Shown: one piece after another, positions 34,497 through 43,233 of the stretch
Numbering within the stretch: position 1 is the first letter of the stretch
How the letters are laid out: each line of letters begins with the position of its first letter
Assembly (NCBI RefSeq): GCF_022760965.1
Contig: NZ_JAKVIJ010000005.1
Location: forward strand, 124,001-188,000
Length of the DNA stretch: 64,000 nucleotides
DNA from: Simplicispira sedimenti
GTDB taxonomy: Bacteria; Pseudomonadota; Gammaproteobacteria; Burkholderiales; Burkholderiaceae_C
Direction: 5' to 3'
Notes under the pieces: generated by a model
Database searches by the model: none
What the model was told of the DNA's origin: nothing
The model's input: only the letters and a program-made list of their open reading frames with translations
Made by a program: the position numbers and the translations under genes

Positions 34497-34515
34497 TGAC
34501 GTTTACGTTACGTCA
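34497..34515. promoter_or_regulatory. palindromic operator-like site before the short-chain dehydrogenase
   Basis: TGACGTTTACGTTACGTCA has matching outer arms (TGACGT/ACGTCA) around an ACGT core, 17 bases before the dehydrogenase ATG. It resembles the TTTACGT-type sites of MerR-family LiuR regulators of branched-chain amino acid and fatty acid breakdown. That link is by resemblance only. Confidence 0.45.
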
Positions 34516-34531
34516 CTCATTGGAGCAGCAC

Positions 34532-35290
34532 ATGGACATCAAAGGCAAGGTATTCATCGTCACGGGCGGGGCTTCCGGTCTGGGTGAAGGCACGGCACGC
34601 ATGCTGGCAGCACAGGGCGGCAAGGTGGTCATCGCCGACATGCAGGCCGACAAGGGCGAGGCCGTGGCCAAGGAAATTGGTGGCGCCTTCGTGCGCTGCG
34701 ATGTCAGCAGCGAAGCCGACGGCCAGGCCGTGGTGGCCCAGGCGGTCTCGATGGGCAAGCTCATGGGCCTGGTCAACTGCGCAGGCATTGCCCCGGCCGA
34801 GAAGACCGTGGGCAAAAACGGCGCCCACGCACTGGCATTGTTCAGCAAGACCATCACCGTCAACCTCATCGGCAGCTTCAACATGATCCGCCTGGCCGCC
34901 GAGGCCATGTGCAAGAACGAGCCGGAGGCCACCGGTGAGCGCGGAGTGCTGATTTCCACCGCCAGCGTCGCTGCCTACGACGGCCAGATCGGCCAGGCCG
35001 CCTACAGCGCCTCCAAGGGTGGCGTGGTGGGCATGACCCTGCCCATCGCCCGCGACCTGGCACGCAACGGCATCCGCAACATGACCATTGCACCGGGCAT
35101 CTTTGGCACGCCCATGCTCTTTGGCATGCCCAAGGAAGTGCAGGACGCCCTGGCCGCTGGGGTGCCCTTCCCCAGCCGCCTGGGTACGCCGCAGGACTAC
35201 GCCAAGCTGGTTCAGCACATCTTTGAAAACGACATGCTCAACGGCGAAGTGATCCGTCTGGACGGCGCCATCCGCCTGGCGCCGCGCTGA
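34532..35290 (+). CDS. SDR-family dehydrogenase, 3-hydroxyacyl-CoA dehydrogenase type-2-like
   Basis: A 252-residue short-chain dehydrogenase with cofactor motif TGGASGLGEGTARML (12-26), NCAGIAPAEKT, active-site Ser in LISTASVAAYDGQ and the catalytic YSASK. The segment FGTPMLFGMPKEVQDALAAG and the overall length closely resemble human HSD17B10/type-2 3-hydroxyacyl-CoA dehydrogenase, which oxidises 2-methyl-3-hydroxybutyryl-CoA in isoleucine breakdown. I infer a similar short or branched 3-hydroxyacyl-CoA substrate. The start at 34532 follows a GGAGC site. It seems to be a single-gene unit. Confidence 0.88.
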   Translation: MDIKGKVFIVTGGASGLGEGTARMLAAQGGKVVIADMQADKGEAVAKEIGGAFVRCDVSSEADGQAVVAQAVSMGKLMGLVNCAGIAPAEKTVGKNGAHALALFSKTITVNLIGSFNMIRLAAEAMCKNEPEATGERGVLISTASVAAYDGQIGQAAYSASKGGVVGMTLPIARDLARNGIRNMTIAPGIFGTPMLFGMPKEVQDALAAGVPFPSRLGTPQDYAKLVQHIFENDMLNGEVIRLDGAIRLAPR

Positions 35291-35432
35291 GCACACCCCT
35301 GCCCAAGGGCCGCGCAAGCCACTCGGGGCTGGCGCGGCCAGCGCTCTCCATCAACAAACCCTTGAGCACGCGGGCGCCTCGGGCGCGAGCGATGTCCGCG
35401 TCTCCGGCGTCTGTTTGAATCATCAAGTCCGC

Positions 35433-36350
35433 TCAGCGGACCCAGTCCGGGAAATAGCCCAAGCCGTCCTGCACCACACTGTCGTGTGCCGGAATCACCA
35501 CCAGGCCCGGCTCCGCCTGCATCAGCGCGCGCACCTTGGCCAGGCTGGCCTGCGTCTGCTGCGCATCGCCGTCCACCAGCTTGCCTGCCACCCAGAATTT
35601 GGGCGCGCCCAGCCGCAATGCAGCCACAGTCCAGGCCACATCACCGATGAAGAAATACTGCCTCCCGGAATCCACGGTGACGAAAAGCCCCAATGAGCCC
35701 GGCGTATGCCCCGGCATGGGGACCAGCACCACCGTGCCGTCCTGATAAACGTCCAGACTTTCCGCGTAGCCCTTGTACGGCGTCTGCTGAAACACCAAGG
35801 GCTCCCACTGGATGGAGGCCGCTCCAATTTGAGACGCCCAGGTGCCCCCAGGCCCCGTGCTGGGTTTGCGAACCAATTCCAGTTCAGCGGCAGCAACCCC
35901 CACCCGCGCCTGCGGGAAGTCCAGCACCCCGCCAGCATGGTCCCAGTGGCTGTGGCTCAGAATCACGCGCTGCGGAAGCGCCATGCCCGCCTTGTCCAAT
36001 TGCGCACGCGCACTGACCACCGGCTTGTCGTACTTGAAGAACAAGCGCCACCACATCGGCATACCCTGCTGGTACTGATCGTCGATCTGGTTGCCCATGC
36101 CGGTGTCGAACAGCAGGTAGTCATCATGGTGCTTGATCAGGAAGGCCGAGAAATTCGAGTCCACCTGTTGGGTGACGCTGCCGCCCGGCACCAGCAACGC
36201 CTGGGCCACGGCCACCTGGGATGTTTTGATGATCGCAAAGCCCACCTTTGGAAGACTGTCGGACTGCGGCGGCGCCGTCTGGGCGTGCAACAAAGCCACC
36301 GGAAGGGTCGCTAGAAAGAAAGCAAAGAAGCAGGTGCGAAGAAGCAGCAT
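35433..36350 (-). CDS. secreted metallo-beta-lactamase-fold hydrolase
   Basis: A 305-residue protein with a signal peptide (about residues 1-23, ending LLHAQ) and an MBL fold. The zinc motif reads HSHWDH, with later ligands in MPGHTPGSLG, IGDVAW and IPAHDS. This pattern fits lactonase or quorum-quenching-like hydrolases more than true beta-lactamases. It is divergent from a MerR-family regulator 94 bases away, with a palindromic site between, so it is probably that regulator's target. The substrate is unknown. Confidence 0.85.
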   Translation of the reverse strand: MLLLRTCFFAFFLATLPVALLHAQTAPPQSDSLPKVGFAIIKTSQVAVAQALLVPGGSVTQQVDSNFSAFLIKHHDDYLLFDTGMGNQIDDQYQQGMPMWWRLFFKYDKPVVSARAQLDKAGMALPQRVILSHSHWDHAGGVLDFPQARVGVAAAELELVRKPSTGPGGTWASQIGAASIQWEPLVFQQTPYKGYAESLDVYQDGTVVLVPMPGHTPGSLGLFVTVDSGRQYFFIGDVAWTVAALRLGAPKFWVAGKLVDGDAQQTQASLAKVRALMQAEPGLVVIPAHDSVVQDGLGYFPDWVR

Positions 36351-36379
36351 GGTGGGTCCTGTAGAGCAAGGGAGCCGAG

Positions 36380-36409
36380 CGTAAAGCTTGGTCTATGCTC
36401 CAATGTCAA
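36380..36409 (-). promoter_or_regulatory. MerR-type promoter/operator between the hydrolase and regulator genes
   Basis: On the minus strand a TTGACA -35 element (36404-36409) is followed after 18-19 bases by a weak TTTACG -10. Between them is a dyad TTGG-N8-CCAA (36388-36403). A long spacer holding a dyad is the usual target of MerR-family activators. The promoter reads into the hydrolase gene. Confidence 0.55.
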
Positions 36410-36444
36410 GCACCCATTGCACGGCCTTGTCTGCCCCCACCACC

Positions 36445-36900
36445 ATGAACATCAGTCAGCTCGCCAAAGCGGTCGGGGTCTCCACCGATACCGTGCGTTA
36501 CTACGAGAAGCAAGGCCTCATCAGCGCACCTCAGCGCCAGGCCAATGGCTATCGCCGCTACACCGACACCCATGTCGATCTGGTGCGCTTTGTGCGGGGC
36601 GCACAGGCGCTGGGGTTCTCCCTGGCAGAGATACGGGCCATCTTGCCGCAAGTGGTGCAAGGCACGTTGGGCCGCAGCGAGATCGAGCAGCAGCTCAAGG
36701 CCAAGATGGCGCAGATCGATGCGCACATGGCGCAGCTCAAGACCTTGAAGAAGGAGTTGGCGGCCACCTTCAGCGCGCTGCGCTGCGCGCCCCACCAGCC
36801 AGTGGCCGCAGCCCATGCAACGGCACCGGACAGTGGCAGCGGCGCGGGTGTCGCAGTGGCGCGGCGTGCATTTGCCAAGCGCCAGCCACAGTCCACTTGA
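36445..36900 (+). CDS. MerR-family transcriptional regulator
   Basis: A 151-residue regulator. The N-terminal winged helix-turn-helix is clear: MNISQLAKAVGVSTDTVRYY, then NGYRRYTDTHVDLVRFV. A coiled dimerisation helix covers about residues 84-112 (EQQLKAKMAQIDAHMAQLK). Only one cysteine is present near the C-terminus, so a metal-sensing site of the MerR/CueR type is not evident and it may sense an organic molecule. The ATG at 36445 gives the standard start. It is divergent from the metallo-hydrolase gene. Confidence 0.9.
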   Translation: MNISQLAKAVGVSTDTVRYYEKQGLISAPQRQANGYRRYTDTHVDLVRFVRGAQALGFSLAEIRAILPQVVQGTLGRSEIEQQLKAKMAQIDAHMAQLKTLKKELAATFSALRCAPHQPVAAAHATAPDSGSGAGVAVARRAFAKRQPQST

Positions 36901-36935
36901 TGTGCAGGCCTGGCATGCCGACACAGCGAGCCACG

Positions 36936-37002
36936 CGCATAAAAATGCCGCGCAGTCCTTGCGGAACCATCGCGGCGCACTATTGAATTGATAGCAATTC
37001 AG
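36936..37002 (-). repeat. dispersed ~60-bp repeat, copy 9
   Basis: Minus orientation: ATTGCTATCAATTCAATAG, then TGCGCCGCGATGGTTCCGCA, then CTGCGCGGCATTTTTATG. It lies between the MerR-type gene and the DUF3079 gene. Confidence 0.7.
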
Positions 37003-37023
37003 CGCTACCCGGATGTCACTTGC

Positions 37024-37272
37024 TCACCTATCCGGGGCTTTTGGGTACAAAGCCTCCACCTGATGCGGCACGGTCGGCAGCGCAGCGCCAGCCTGCGGCT
37101 CCGACGCTGCCGTACCCCACTCCTCCCAGTCATCCCCAAACAACTCCGCCGGGTGCTGCGTACGGTCTGAGCCGTTGCCGCAGCGCATGTCGTTGGCGGG
37201 GCAATACAGATCGCAGCCCCAGCAGATGCGCTCGGGGTGTGCCGGGGCCTTGGGGAACTTCTTGGCGGCCAT
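37024..37272 (-). CDS. DUF3079 small cysteine-rich protein
   Basis: An 82-residue cytoplasmic protein. The N-terminal half has the conserved pattern FPKAPAHPERICWGCDLYCP, followed by MRCGNGSDRTQHPAELFGDD. Its three closely spaced cysteines plus one more (C18, C21, C25 and C32) suggest metal or redox binding. This matches what I recall as DUF3079; no function is known. The C-terminal 25 residues look variable. It starts 36 bases downstream of the lpdA stop on the same strand and may be transcribed with it. Confidence 0.75.
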   Translation of the reverse strand: MAAKKFPKAPAHPERICWGCDLYCPANDMRCGNGSDRTQHPAELFGDDWEEWGTAASEPQAGAALPTVPHQVEALYPKAPDR

Positions 37273-37308
37273 GGCTGCGTCTGTATTGCCGTGGATGTGG
37301 GCAAGGGG

Positions 37309-39135
37309 CTATTTGCGCGCTGGCGGCACGTCGGTGCAGCTGCCGTGTGCCACTTCCGCCGCCATGCCGATGCTCTCACCCAGCGTGGGGTGGGGATGGA
37401 TGGTCTTGCCGATGTCCACGGCGTCGGCGCCCATTTCGATGGCCAGGGCGATCTCACCGATCATGTCGCCCGCGTGGGTACCGACCATGCCACCGCCCAG
37501 AATCTTGCCGTGGCCATGGGCCTCGGGCGAATCATCGAACAGCAGCTTGGTGAAGCCTTCGTCACGCCCGTTGGCAATGGCGCGGCCCGAGGCTGCCCAG
37601 GGGAACAGGCCTTTCTTGACCTTGATGCCTTGGGCCTTGGCCTGATCCTCGGTCAGGCCCACCCAGGCGACTTCGGGATCGGTGTAGGCCACGCTGGGGA
37701 TCACGCGGGCGTTGAAGGCGGCGCTGGCCAGTTCCTTGTTGCCCTGCAATTCGCCGGCGATCACTTCTGCCGCCACATGCGCCTCGTGCACCGCCTTGTG
37801 CGCCAGCATGGGCTGGCCCACGATGTCGCCAATGGCGAAGATGTGCGGCACGTTGGTGCGCATCTGGATGTCCACGTTGATGAAGCCGCGGTCCGTCACC
37901 GCCACACCGGCCTTGTCGGCAGCGATCTTCTTGCCGTTGGGCGTGCGGCCCACGGCCTGCAGCACGAGGTCGTAGGTACCTTCGCTCTTGGTACCGTCCA
38001 GGCCCTCGAACTGCACCTGGATGCCTTCGGACGTGGCCTGGGCGCCCACGGTCTTGGTCTTGAGCCGGATGTTGTCGAAGCGGTGCTTGTTCATCTTCTC
38101 CCAGACCTTGACGAGGTCGCGGTCCGCACCCTGCATCAGGCCGTCCATCATCTCGACCACGTCCAGGCGTGCGCCCAGCGTGCTGTACACCGTGCCCATT
38201 TCCAGGCCGATGATGCCGCCGCCGACAATGAGCATCTTTTGCGGCACGCCCTGCAGGGCCAGTGCGCCGGTGGAGTCCACCACGCGCGGGTCGTCGGGCA
38301 TGAAGGGCAGGCGCACGGCCTGGCTGCCGGCGGCGATGATGGCCTTCTTGAACGCCACCACCTTTTTGCTGCCGGTCTTGTCCTGGCCGGTGCCGGTGGT
38401 TTCTTCCACCTCGAGGTGGTTGGCGCCGACGAAGGCACCGTAGCCACGCACGATGGTGACCTTGCGCATCTTGGCCATCTGGGCCAGGCCGCCGGTGAGC
38501 TTGGCGATGACCTTTTCCTTGTGGCCACGCAAGGTGTCCACATTGACCTGAGGCGCGCCAAAATCGACACCCGCTGCCGAGAGGTGCGCCACTTCATCCA
38601 TCACCGCCGCCACATGCAGCAGAGCCTTGCTGGGAATGCAGCCCACGTTCAGGCACACGCCACCGAGCTGGGCATAGCGCTCCACCAGCACCACCTTCAG
38701 ACCCAGGTCGGCGGCGCGGAACGCGGCGCTGTAGCCGCCGGGGCCGCCGCCCAGCACCAGCACGTCGCAGTCCAGATCGGTCGAGCCGGTGTAGCTGGAT
38801 GCTTCGATATTGATAGCTGCTTGCGCAGATTCTACGGGCGCTGCAGCCTCATTTGGCTTGGATACTGGCGCCGCAGGCGCAGACGCGGCTCCCTCACCGG
38901 CCACTTCCAGCGACAGCAGCACGCTGCCCTCGGCAACCTTGTCGCCGAGCTGGACCTTGAGCTCCTTGACCACGCCCGCGTGGCTGGAGGGAATTTCCAT
39001 GGAGGCCTTGTCGGACTCCACGGTGACCAGGCTTTGCTCGGCGCGGATGGTGTCACCCACCTTCACGAGCACCTCGATCACGCCCACTTCGTCGAAGTCG
39101 CCGATGTCGGGGACCTTGATATCAATCACTGCCAT
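37309..39135 (-). CDS. lpdA: dihydrolipoyl dehydrogenase (E3) with N-terminal lipoyl domain
   Basis: The 608-residue FAD enzyme that reoxidises lipoamide in the pyruvate dehydrogenase complex. It begins with a complete lipoyl domain (1-80; lipoylated Lys43 in ESDKASME), unlike E. coli Lpd. A linker (about 81-120) contains an in-frame dispersed repeat, and the E3 body follows: GGGPGGYSAAFRAADLG at 129-145, the redox pair CLNVGCIPSK (161-170), a second nucleotide-binding GGGIIGLEMG, and the C-terminal HPHPTLGES active-site His. E3 with an added lipoyl domain is known in Neisseria and Ralstonia relatives. The ATG at 39133-39135 follows AAAGGAG. Gene order aceE-aceF-lpdA indicates one operon. Confidence 0.97.
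   Translation of the reverse strand: MAVIDIKVPDIGDFDEVGVIEVLVKVGDTIRAEQSLVTVESDKASMEIPSSHAGVVKELKVQLGDKVAEGSVLLSLEVAGEGAASAPAAPVSKPNEAAAPVESAQAAINIEASSYTGSTDLDCDVLVLGGGPGGYSAAFRAADLGLKVVLVERYAQLGGVCLNVGCIPSKALLHVAAVMDEVAHLSAAGVDFGAPQVNVDTLRGHKEKVIAKLTGGLAQMAKMRKVTIVRGYGAFVGANHLEVEETTGTGQDKTGSKKVVAFKKAIIAAGSQAVRLPFMPDDPRVVDSTGALALQGVPQKMLIVGGGIIGLEMGTVYSTLGARLDVVEMMDGLMQGADRDLVKVWEKMNKHRFDNIRLKTKTVGAQATSEGIQVQFEGLDGTKSEGTYDLVLQAVGRTPNGKKIAADKAGVAVTDRGFINVDIQMRTNVPHIFAIGDIVGQPMLAHKAVHEAHVAAEVIAGELQGNKELASAAFNARVIPSVAYTDPEVAWVGLTEDQAKAQGIKVKKGLFPWAASGRAIANGRDEGFTKLLFDDSPEAHGHGKILGGGMVGTHAGDMIGEIALAIEMGADAVDIGKTIHPHPTLGESIGMAAEVAHGSCTDVPPARK
38801..38858 (+). repeat. dispersed ~60-bp repeat, copy 10, in frame inside lpdA
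   Basis: Plus orientation, opposite to lpdA: TCGATATTGATAGC, then TGCTTGCGCAGATTCTACGG, then GCGCTGCAGCCTCATTTGGC. On the coding strand it is read as AAAPVESAQAAINIEA in the linker between lipoyl and E3 domains. Confidence 0.75.
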
Positions 39136-39148
39136 GTCCAGGCTCCTT

Positions 39149-40504
39149 TCACAGCAGGATGCGGCGGTAGTCCGCCAGCAGTTGGCCCAGGTAGGCATTG
39201 AAGCGCGCAGCGGAGGCGCCATCGATCACGCGGTGGTCGTACGACAGCGACAGCGGCAGCGTCAGGCGCGGCACGAACTGCTTGCCATCCCACACGGGCT
39301 TCATCTGGCCTTTGGACAGTCCCAGGATGGCCACTTCCGGCGCGTTGATGATGGGCGTGAAATGCGTGCCGCCAATGCCGCCCAGCGAGCTGATGGAGAA
39401 GCAGCCGCCCTGCATGTCGGCCGCGCCCAGCTTGCCGTCGCGGGCCTTCTTGGCCAGCTCGGCCATCTCGGCGCTGATCTGCAGGATGCCCTTCTGGTCG
39501 GCGTCGCGCAGCACAGGCACCACCAGGCCGTTGGGCGTGTCGGCGGCAAAGCCGATGTGGAAGTACTGCTTGTACACCAGGGTGTCGCCATCGAGGCTGG
39601 TGTTGAACTCCGGGAACTTCTTGAGCGCCGCAACCACCGCCTTGATGACGAAGGCCAGCATGGTGACCTTGACGCCGCTCTTTTCGTTCTCCTTGTTGGT
39701 GGAGACGCGGAAGGCTTCCAGCTCGGTGATGTCGGCCTCGTCGTTGTTGGTGACGTGCGGAATCATCACCCAGTTGCGTGCCAGGTTGGCGCCGCTGATC
39801 TTCTTGATGCGCGAGAGGTCCTTGCGCTCCACCGGGCCAAACTTGGTGAAGTCCACCTTGGGCCAGGGCAGCAGGTCCAGGCCCACACCCGTGCCACCAC
39901 CGGCCGGGGCCTTGGCGGCCTGGGCCTTGGTCTGCACACTGCCTGCCATCACCCGCTGGGTGAAGGCCTGCACGTCCTCGTGCGAAATGCGGCCCTTGGG
40001 GCCGGTACCCTGGACTTCGGCCAGCGGCACGCCCAGCTCGCGCGCAAACTTGCGCACCGAGGGGCTGGCGTGCGGCAGGCCGCCGGTCGGAGTACCAGGC
40101 TGGTGCGCAGGCGCAGCCACCGCCGGTGCGGCCGCAGCGGGTGCCGGGGGCATTGCGGCGGCAGGGGCAGCCACCACAACCGCGGGCGCTTCTGTTTTGA
40201 TAGCTGCTGGCGCTTGTTCTGCGGGCGCTGCAGCCGTTTTTTGCTCAGATGCCTGGGCGGCTGCGCCTGCGGCGTCGAGCACCAGCACCACCGAGCCCTG
40301 CTTGACCTTGTCGCCCACCTGCACGCGCAGTTCCTTCACCACGCCGGCGTGGCTCGATGGGATCTCCATCGACGCCTTGTCCGACTCGACCGTGATGAGC
40401 GATTGCTCGGCCTTGACCGTGTCGCCCGCCTTGACGAGCAACTCGATCACGCCCACTTCGTCGAAATCCCCGATGTCCGGGACCAGGATGTCCATCAGTG
40501 CCAT
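39149..40504 (-). CDS. aceF: dihydrolipoamide acetyltransferase (pyruvate dehydrogenase E2)
   Basis: The 451-residue core subunit that passes the acetyl group from E1 to CoA. It has a single lipoyl domain (1-80, Lys43 in ESDKASME), an Ala/Pro linker (about 81-140) with an in-frame dispersed repeat, and a peripheral subunit-binding domain around ASPSVRKFARELGVPL and GRISHEDV. The catalytic domain follows, with FSISSLGGIGGTHFTPI and the active-site SYDHRVIDG near the end. E. coli AceF has three lipoyl domains; here there is one on E2 and one on E3. It lies 28 bases after aceE and 13 bases before lpdA. Confidence 0.97.
   Translation of the reverse strand: MALMDILVPDIGDFDEVGVIELLVKAGDTVKAEQSLITVESDKASMEIPSSHAGVVKELRVQVGDKVKQGSVVLVLDAAGAAAQASEQKTAAAPAEQAPAAIKTEAPAVVVAAPAAAMPPAPAAAAPAVAAPAHQPGTPTGGLPHASPSVRKFARELGVPLAEVQGTGPKGRISHEDVQAFTQRVMAGSVQTKAQAAKAPAGGGTGVGLDLLPWPKVDFTKFGPVERKDLSRIKKISGANLARNWVMIPHVTNNDEADITELEAFRVSTNKENEKSGVKVTMLAFVIKAVVAALKKFPEFNTSLDGDTLVYKQYFHIGFAADTPNGLVVPVLRDADQKGILQISAEMAELAKKARDGKLGAADMQGGCFSISSLGGIGGTHFTPIINAPEVAILGLSKGQMKPVWDGKQFVPRLTLPLSLSYDHRVIDGASAARFNAYLGQLLADYRRILL
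40186..40249 (+). repeat. dispersed ~60-bp repeat, copy 11, in frame inside aceF
   Basis: Plus orientation, opposite to aceF: TTCTGTTTTGATAGC, then TGCTGGCGCTTGTTCTGCGG, then GCGCTGCAGCCGTTTTTTGC. It is read as AAAPAEQAPAAIKTEA in the linker after the lipoyl domain, the same place, orientation and phase as the copy in lpdA. Confidence 0.78.
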
Positions 40505-40521
40505 GTTTGTCTCCGGTTCTG

Positions 40522-43233
40522 TTACGCGTACAGCGGGTTGGTCTTGTCGGCCTTGATGCCGTACTTGGCAATGGCCTCGGCCACCTTGGCGGCGGGCACC
40601 GTGCCCTGCTCGCTCAGGGCCTTGAGCGCGGCCACGACGATGTAGTGGCGGTTGATCTCGAAGTGCTCACGCAGCTTGCTGCGGAAGTCGCTGCGGCCAA
40701 AGCCGTCGGTGCCCAGCACCTTGTAGCCGCGCCCTGCGGGGATGAACGGGCGGATCTGCTCGGCGTAGCTCTTCATGTAGTCGGTGGAGGCCACCACCGG
40801 GCCCGCATGGCCGCCGAGCTGGCGTGCCACGAAAGACTGGCGTGGCGCTTCCAGCGGGTGCAGCAGGTTCCAGCGCTCGCAGTCCTGGCCTTCACGGGCC
40901 AGTTCGTTGAAGCTGGGGCAGCTCCAGACATCGGCCTGCACGCCCCAATCGGCGGCCAGCAGGGTCTGGGCTTCCAGCGATTCGCGCAGGATGGAGCCCG
41001 AGCCCAGCAGTTGCACGCGCTTGTCTCCTTCGGCACCGGGCTTGCACAGGTACATGCCCTGAATGATTTGCGCTTCGGTGCCCGCCGTCAGGCCCGGCAT
41101 GGCGTAGTTTTCGTTCAGCAGGGTGATGTAGTAGAAGACGTTTTCCTGCTTTTCCACCATGCGCTTGAGACCGTGGTGCAGGATCACCGCCACCTCGTGC
41201 GCGAAGGTGGGGTCGTAGCTCACGCAGTTGGGAATGGTACCGGCCAGGATGTGGCTGTGGCCGTCCTCGTGCTGCAGACCCTCGCCGTTGAGCGTGGTGC
41301 GGCCCGAGGTGCCGCCCAGCAGGAAGCCACGCGCCTGCATGTCGCCGGCGGCCCAGGCCAGGTCGCCGATGCGCTGGAAGCCGAACATCGAGTAGTACAC
41401 GTAGAACGGCACCATGATGCGGTTGCTGGTGCTGTAGCTGGTGGCCGCAGCAATCCAGCTGGCCATGCCGCCGGCCTCGTTGATGCCCTCTTGCAGGATC
41501 TGCCCAGCCTTGTCCTCGCGGTAGTACATGACCTGGTCTTTGTCCACCGGCGTGTAGAGCTGGCCCTTGGGGTTGTAGATGCCGATCTGGCGGAACAGGC
41601 CTTCCATGCCGAAGGTACGGGCTTCGTCCACCAGGATGGGCACCACGCGCGGGCCCAGGGCCTGGTCGCGCAGCAGCTGCGTCACAAAGCGCACATAGGC
41701 CTGCGTGGTGCTGATCTCGCGCCCTTCGGCCGTGGGCTCCAGGATGGCCTTGAAAGTTTCCAGTGCGGGCACGGTGAACTGCTCGTCGGCCTTGGCGCGG
41801 CGCTTGGGCAGGTAGCCGCCCAGTGCCTTGCGGCGCTCGTGCAGGTAGCGCATCTCGGGCGTGTCTTCGGCCGGCTTGTAGTAGGGCAGCTTTGGCAGCT
41901 CGCTGTCGGGAATGGGGATGCTGAAGCGGTCGCGGATGTACTTGATGTCTTCGTCGCTGAGCTTCTTGGTCTGGTGCACGGTGTTCTTGCCCTCACCGGC
42001 CTTGCCCATGCCATAGCCCTTGACGGTCTTGACCAGCAGCACGGTGGGCTGGCCGGTCTTGTTGTTGTGCGCGGCGTGGAAGGCGGCGTAAACCTTCTCC
42101 GGCTGGTGGCCACCACGGCGCAGTTCGAAGATCTCTTCGTCCGTCATGTGCTCCACGAGCTTGAGGGTCTCGGGGTAGCGGCCAAAGAAGTTCTTGCGCA
42201 CGAAGGCACCGTCGTTGGCCTTCATGGCCTGGTAGTCGCCGTCCAGCGTTTCCATCATGAGCTGCTTGAGCTTGCCACTCTTGTCGCGTGCCAGCAGCTC
42301 GTCCCAGCCCTTGCCCCAGATCAGCTTGATGACGTTCCAGCCCGAGCCACGGAATTCGCCTTCCAGCTCCTGGATGATCTTGCCGTTGCCGCGCACCGGT
42401 CCGTCCAGGCGCTGCAGGTTGCAGTTCACCACAAAGACCAGGTTGTCCAGCCCCTCGCGCGCGGCCAGGCCGATGGCGCCCAGCGACTCGGGTTCGTCCA
42501 TCTCGCCGTCACCCATGAAGGCCCAGACCTTGCGGTTCTCGGTGTTGGCAATGCCACGGGCGTGCAGGTACTTAAGGAAGCGTGCCTGGTAAATGGCCAT
42601 CAGCGGCCCCAGACCCATGGACACGGTGGGGAACTGCCAGAAATCAGGCATCAGCTTGGGGTGCGGGTAGCTCGATAGCCCCTTGCCGTCCACTTCCTGG
42701 CGGAAGCTGTCGAGCTGCTCCTCGGTCAGGCGCCCTTCCAGGAAGGCGCGGGCGTAGATGCCGGGTGCGCTGTGGCCCTGGATGTAGAGGCAGTCGCCGC
42801 CATGGTTCTCGCTCTCGGCATGCCAGAAGTGGTTGAAGCCCGCGCCCAGCATGCTGGCCAGAGAGGCAAAGGAGCCAATGTGGCCGCCCAGGTCGCCGCC
42901 GTCCGCAGGGTTCAGGCGGTTGGCGCGCACCACCATGGCCATGGCGTTCCAGCGCATGTAGGCACGCAGGCGCTTTTCGATGGCGATGTTGCCGGGGCAG
43001 CGCGCCTCTTGCTCGGGCTCGATGGTGTTCACATAGCCCGTGTTGGCCGAAAACGGCAGGTCGATGCTGTTCTGGCGCGCATGTTCCAGCAACTGCTCCA
43101 GCAGGTAGTGGGCGCGTTCGGGACCCTCTTTCTCGATGACGGCGGCCAAGGCCTCCATCCATTCGCGGGTTTCCTGTTGGTCGGCGTCGTTGGCGGCGGG
43201 GGCCCCTGTGGCAGTGTCTTGCTGGGCGGACAT
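40522..43233 (-). CDS. aceE: pyruvate dehydrogenase E1 component
   Basis: The 903-residue homodimeric, thiamine-diphosphate-dependent E1 that decarboxylates pyruvate (E. coli AceE about 887). Features include GGHIGSFASLASMLGAGFNH, the ThDP-binding motif MGDGEMDEPESLGAI running to VNCNLQRLDGPVRGN, and LNGEGLQHEDGHSH. The C-terminal GTDGFGRSD segment is also present. The ATG at 43231-43233 is preceded by AAGGAGA. It is the first gene of aceE-aceF-lpdA and is divergent from a PAS sensor kinase gene 167 bases away. Confidence 0.98.
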   Translation of the reverse strand: MSAQQDTATGAPAANDADQQETREWMEALAAVIEKEGPERAHYLLEQLLEHARQNSIDLPFSANTGYVNTIEPEQEARCPGNIAIEKRLRAYMRWNAMAMVVRANRLNPADGGDLGGHIGSFASLASMLGAGFNHFWHAESENHGGDCLYIQGHSAPGIYARAFLEGRLTEEQLDSFRQEVDGKGLSSYPHPKLMPDFWQFPTVSMGLGPLMAIYQARFLKYLHARGIANTENRKVWAFMGDGEMDEPESLGAIGLAAREGLDNLVFVVNCNLQRLDGPVRGNGKIIQELEGEFRGSGWNVIKLIWGKGWDELLARDKSGKLKQLMMETLDGDYQAMKANDGAFVRKNFFGRYPETLKLVEHMTDEEIFELRRGGHQPEKVYAAFHAAHNNKTGQPTVLLVKTVKGYGMGKAGEGKNTVHQTKKLSDEDIKYIRDRFSIPIPDSELPKLPYYKPAEDTPEMRYLHERRKALGGYLPKRRAKADEQFTVPALETFKAILEPTAEGREISTTQAYVRFVTQLLRDQALGPRVVPILVDEARTFGMEGLFRQIGIYNPKGQLYTPVDKDQVMYYREDKAGQILQEGINEAGGMASWIAAATSYSTSNRIMVPFYVYYSMFGFQRIGDLAWAAGDMQARGFLLGGTSGRTTLNGEGLQHEDGHSHILAGTIPNCVSYDPTFAHEVAVILHHGLKRMVEKQENVFYYITLLNENYAMPGLTAGTEAQIIQGMYLCKPGAEGDKRVQLLGSGSILRESLEAQTLLAADWGVQADVWSCPSFNELAREGQDCERWNLLHPLEAPRQSFVARQLGGHAGPVVASTDYMKSYAEQIRPFIPAGRGYKVLGTDGFGRSDFRSKLREHFEINRHYIVVAALKALSEQGTVPAAKVAEAIAKYGIKADKTNPLYA

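Noticed and set aside
40498..42678. 726-residue open frame opposite aceE
   Set aside because: Same antisense effect; aceE motifs on the minus strand are intact throughout.
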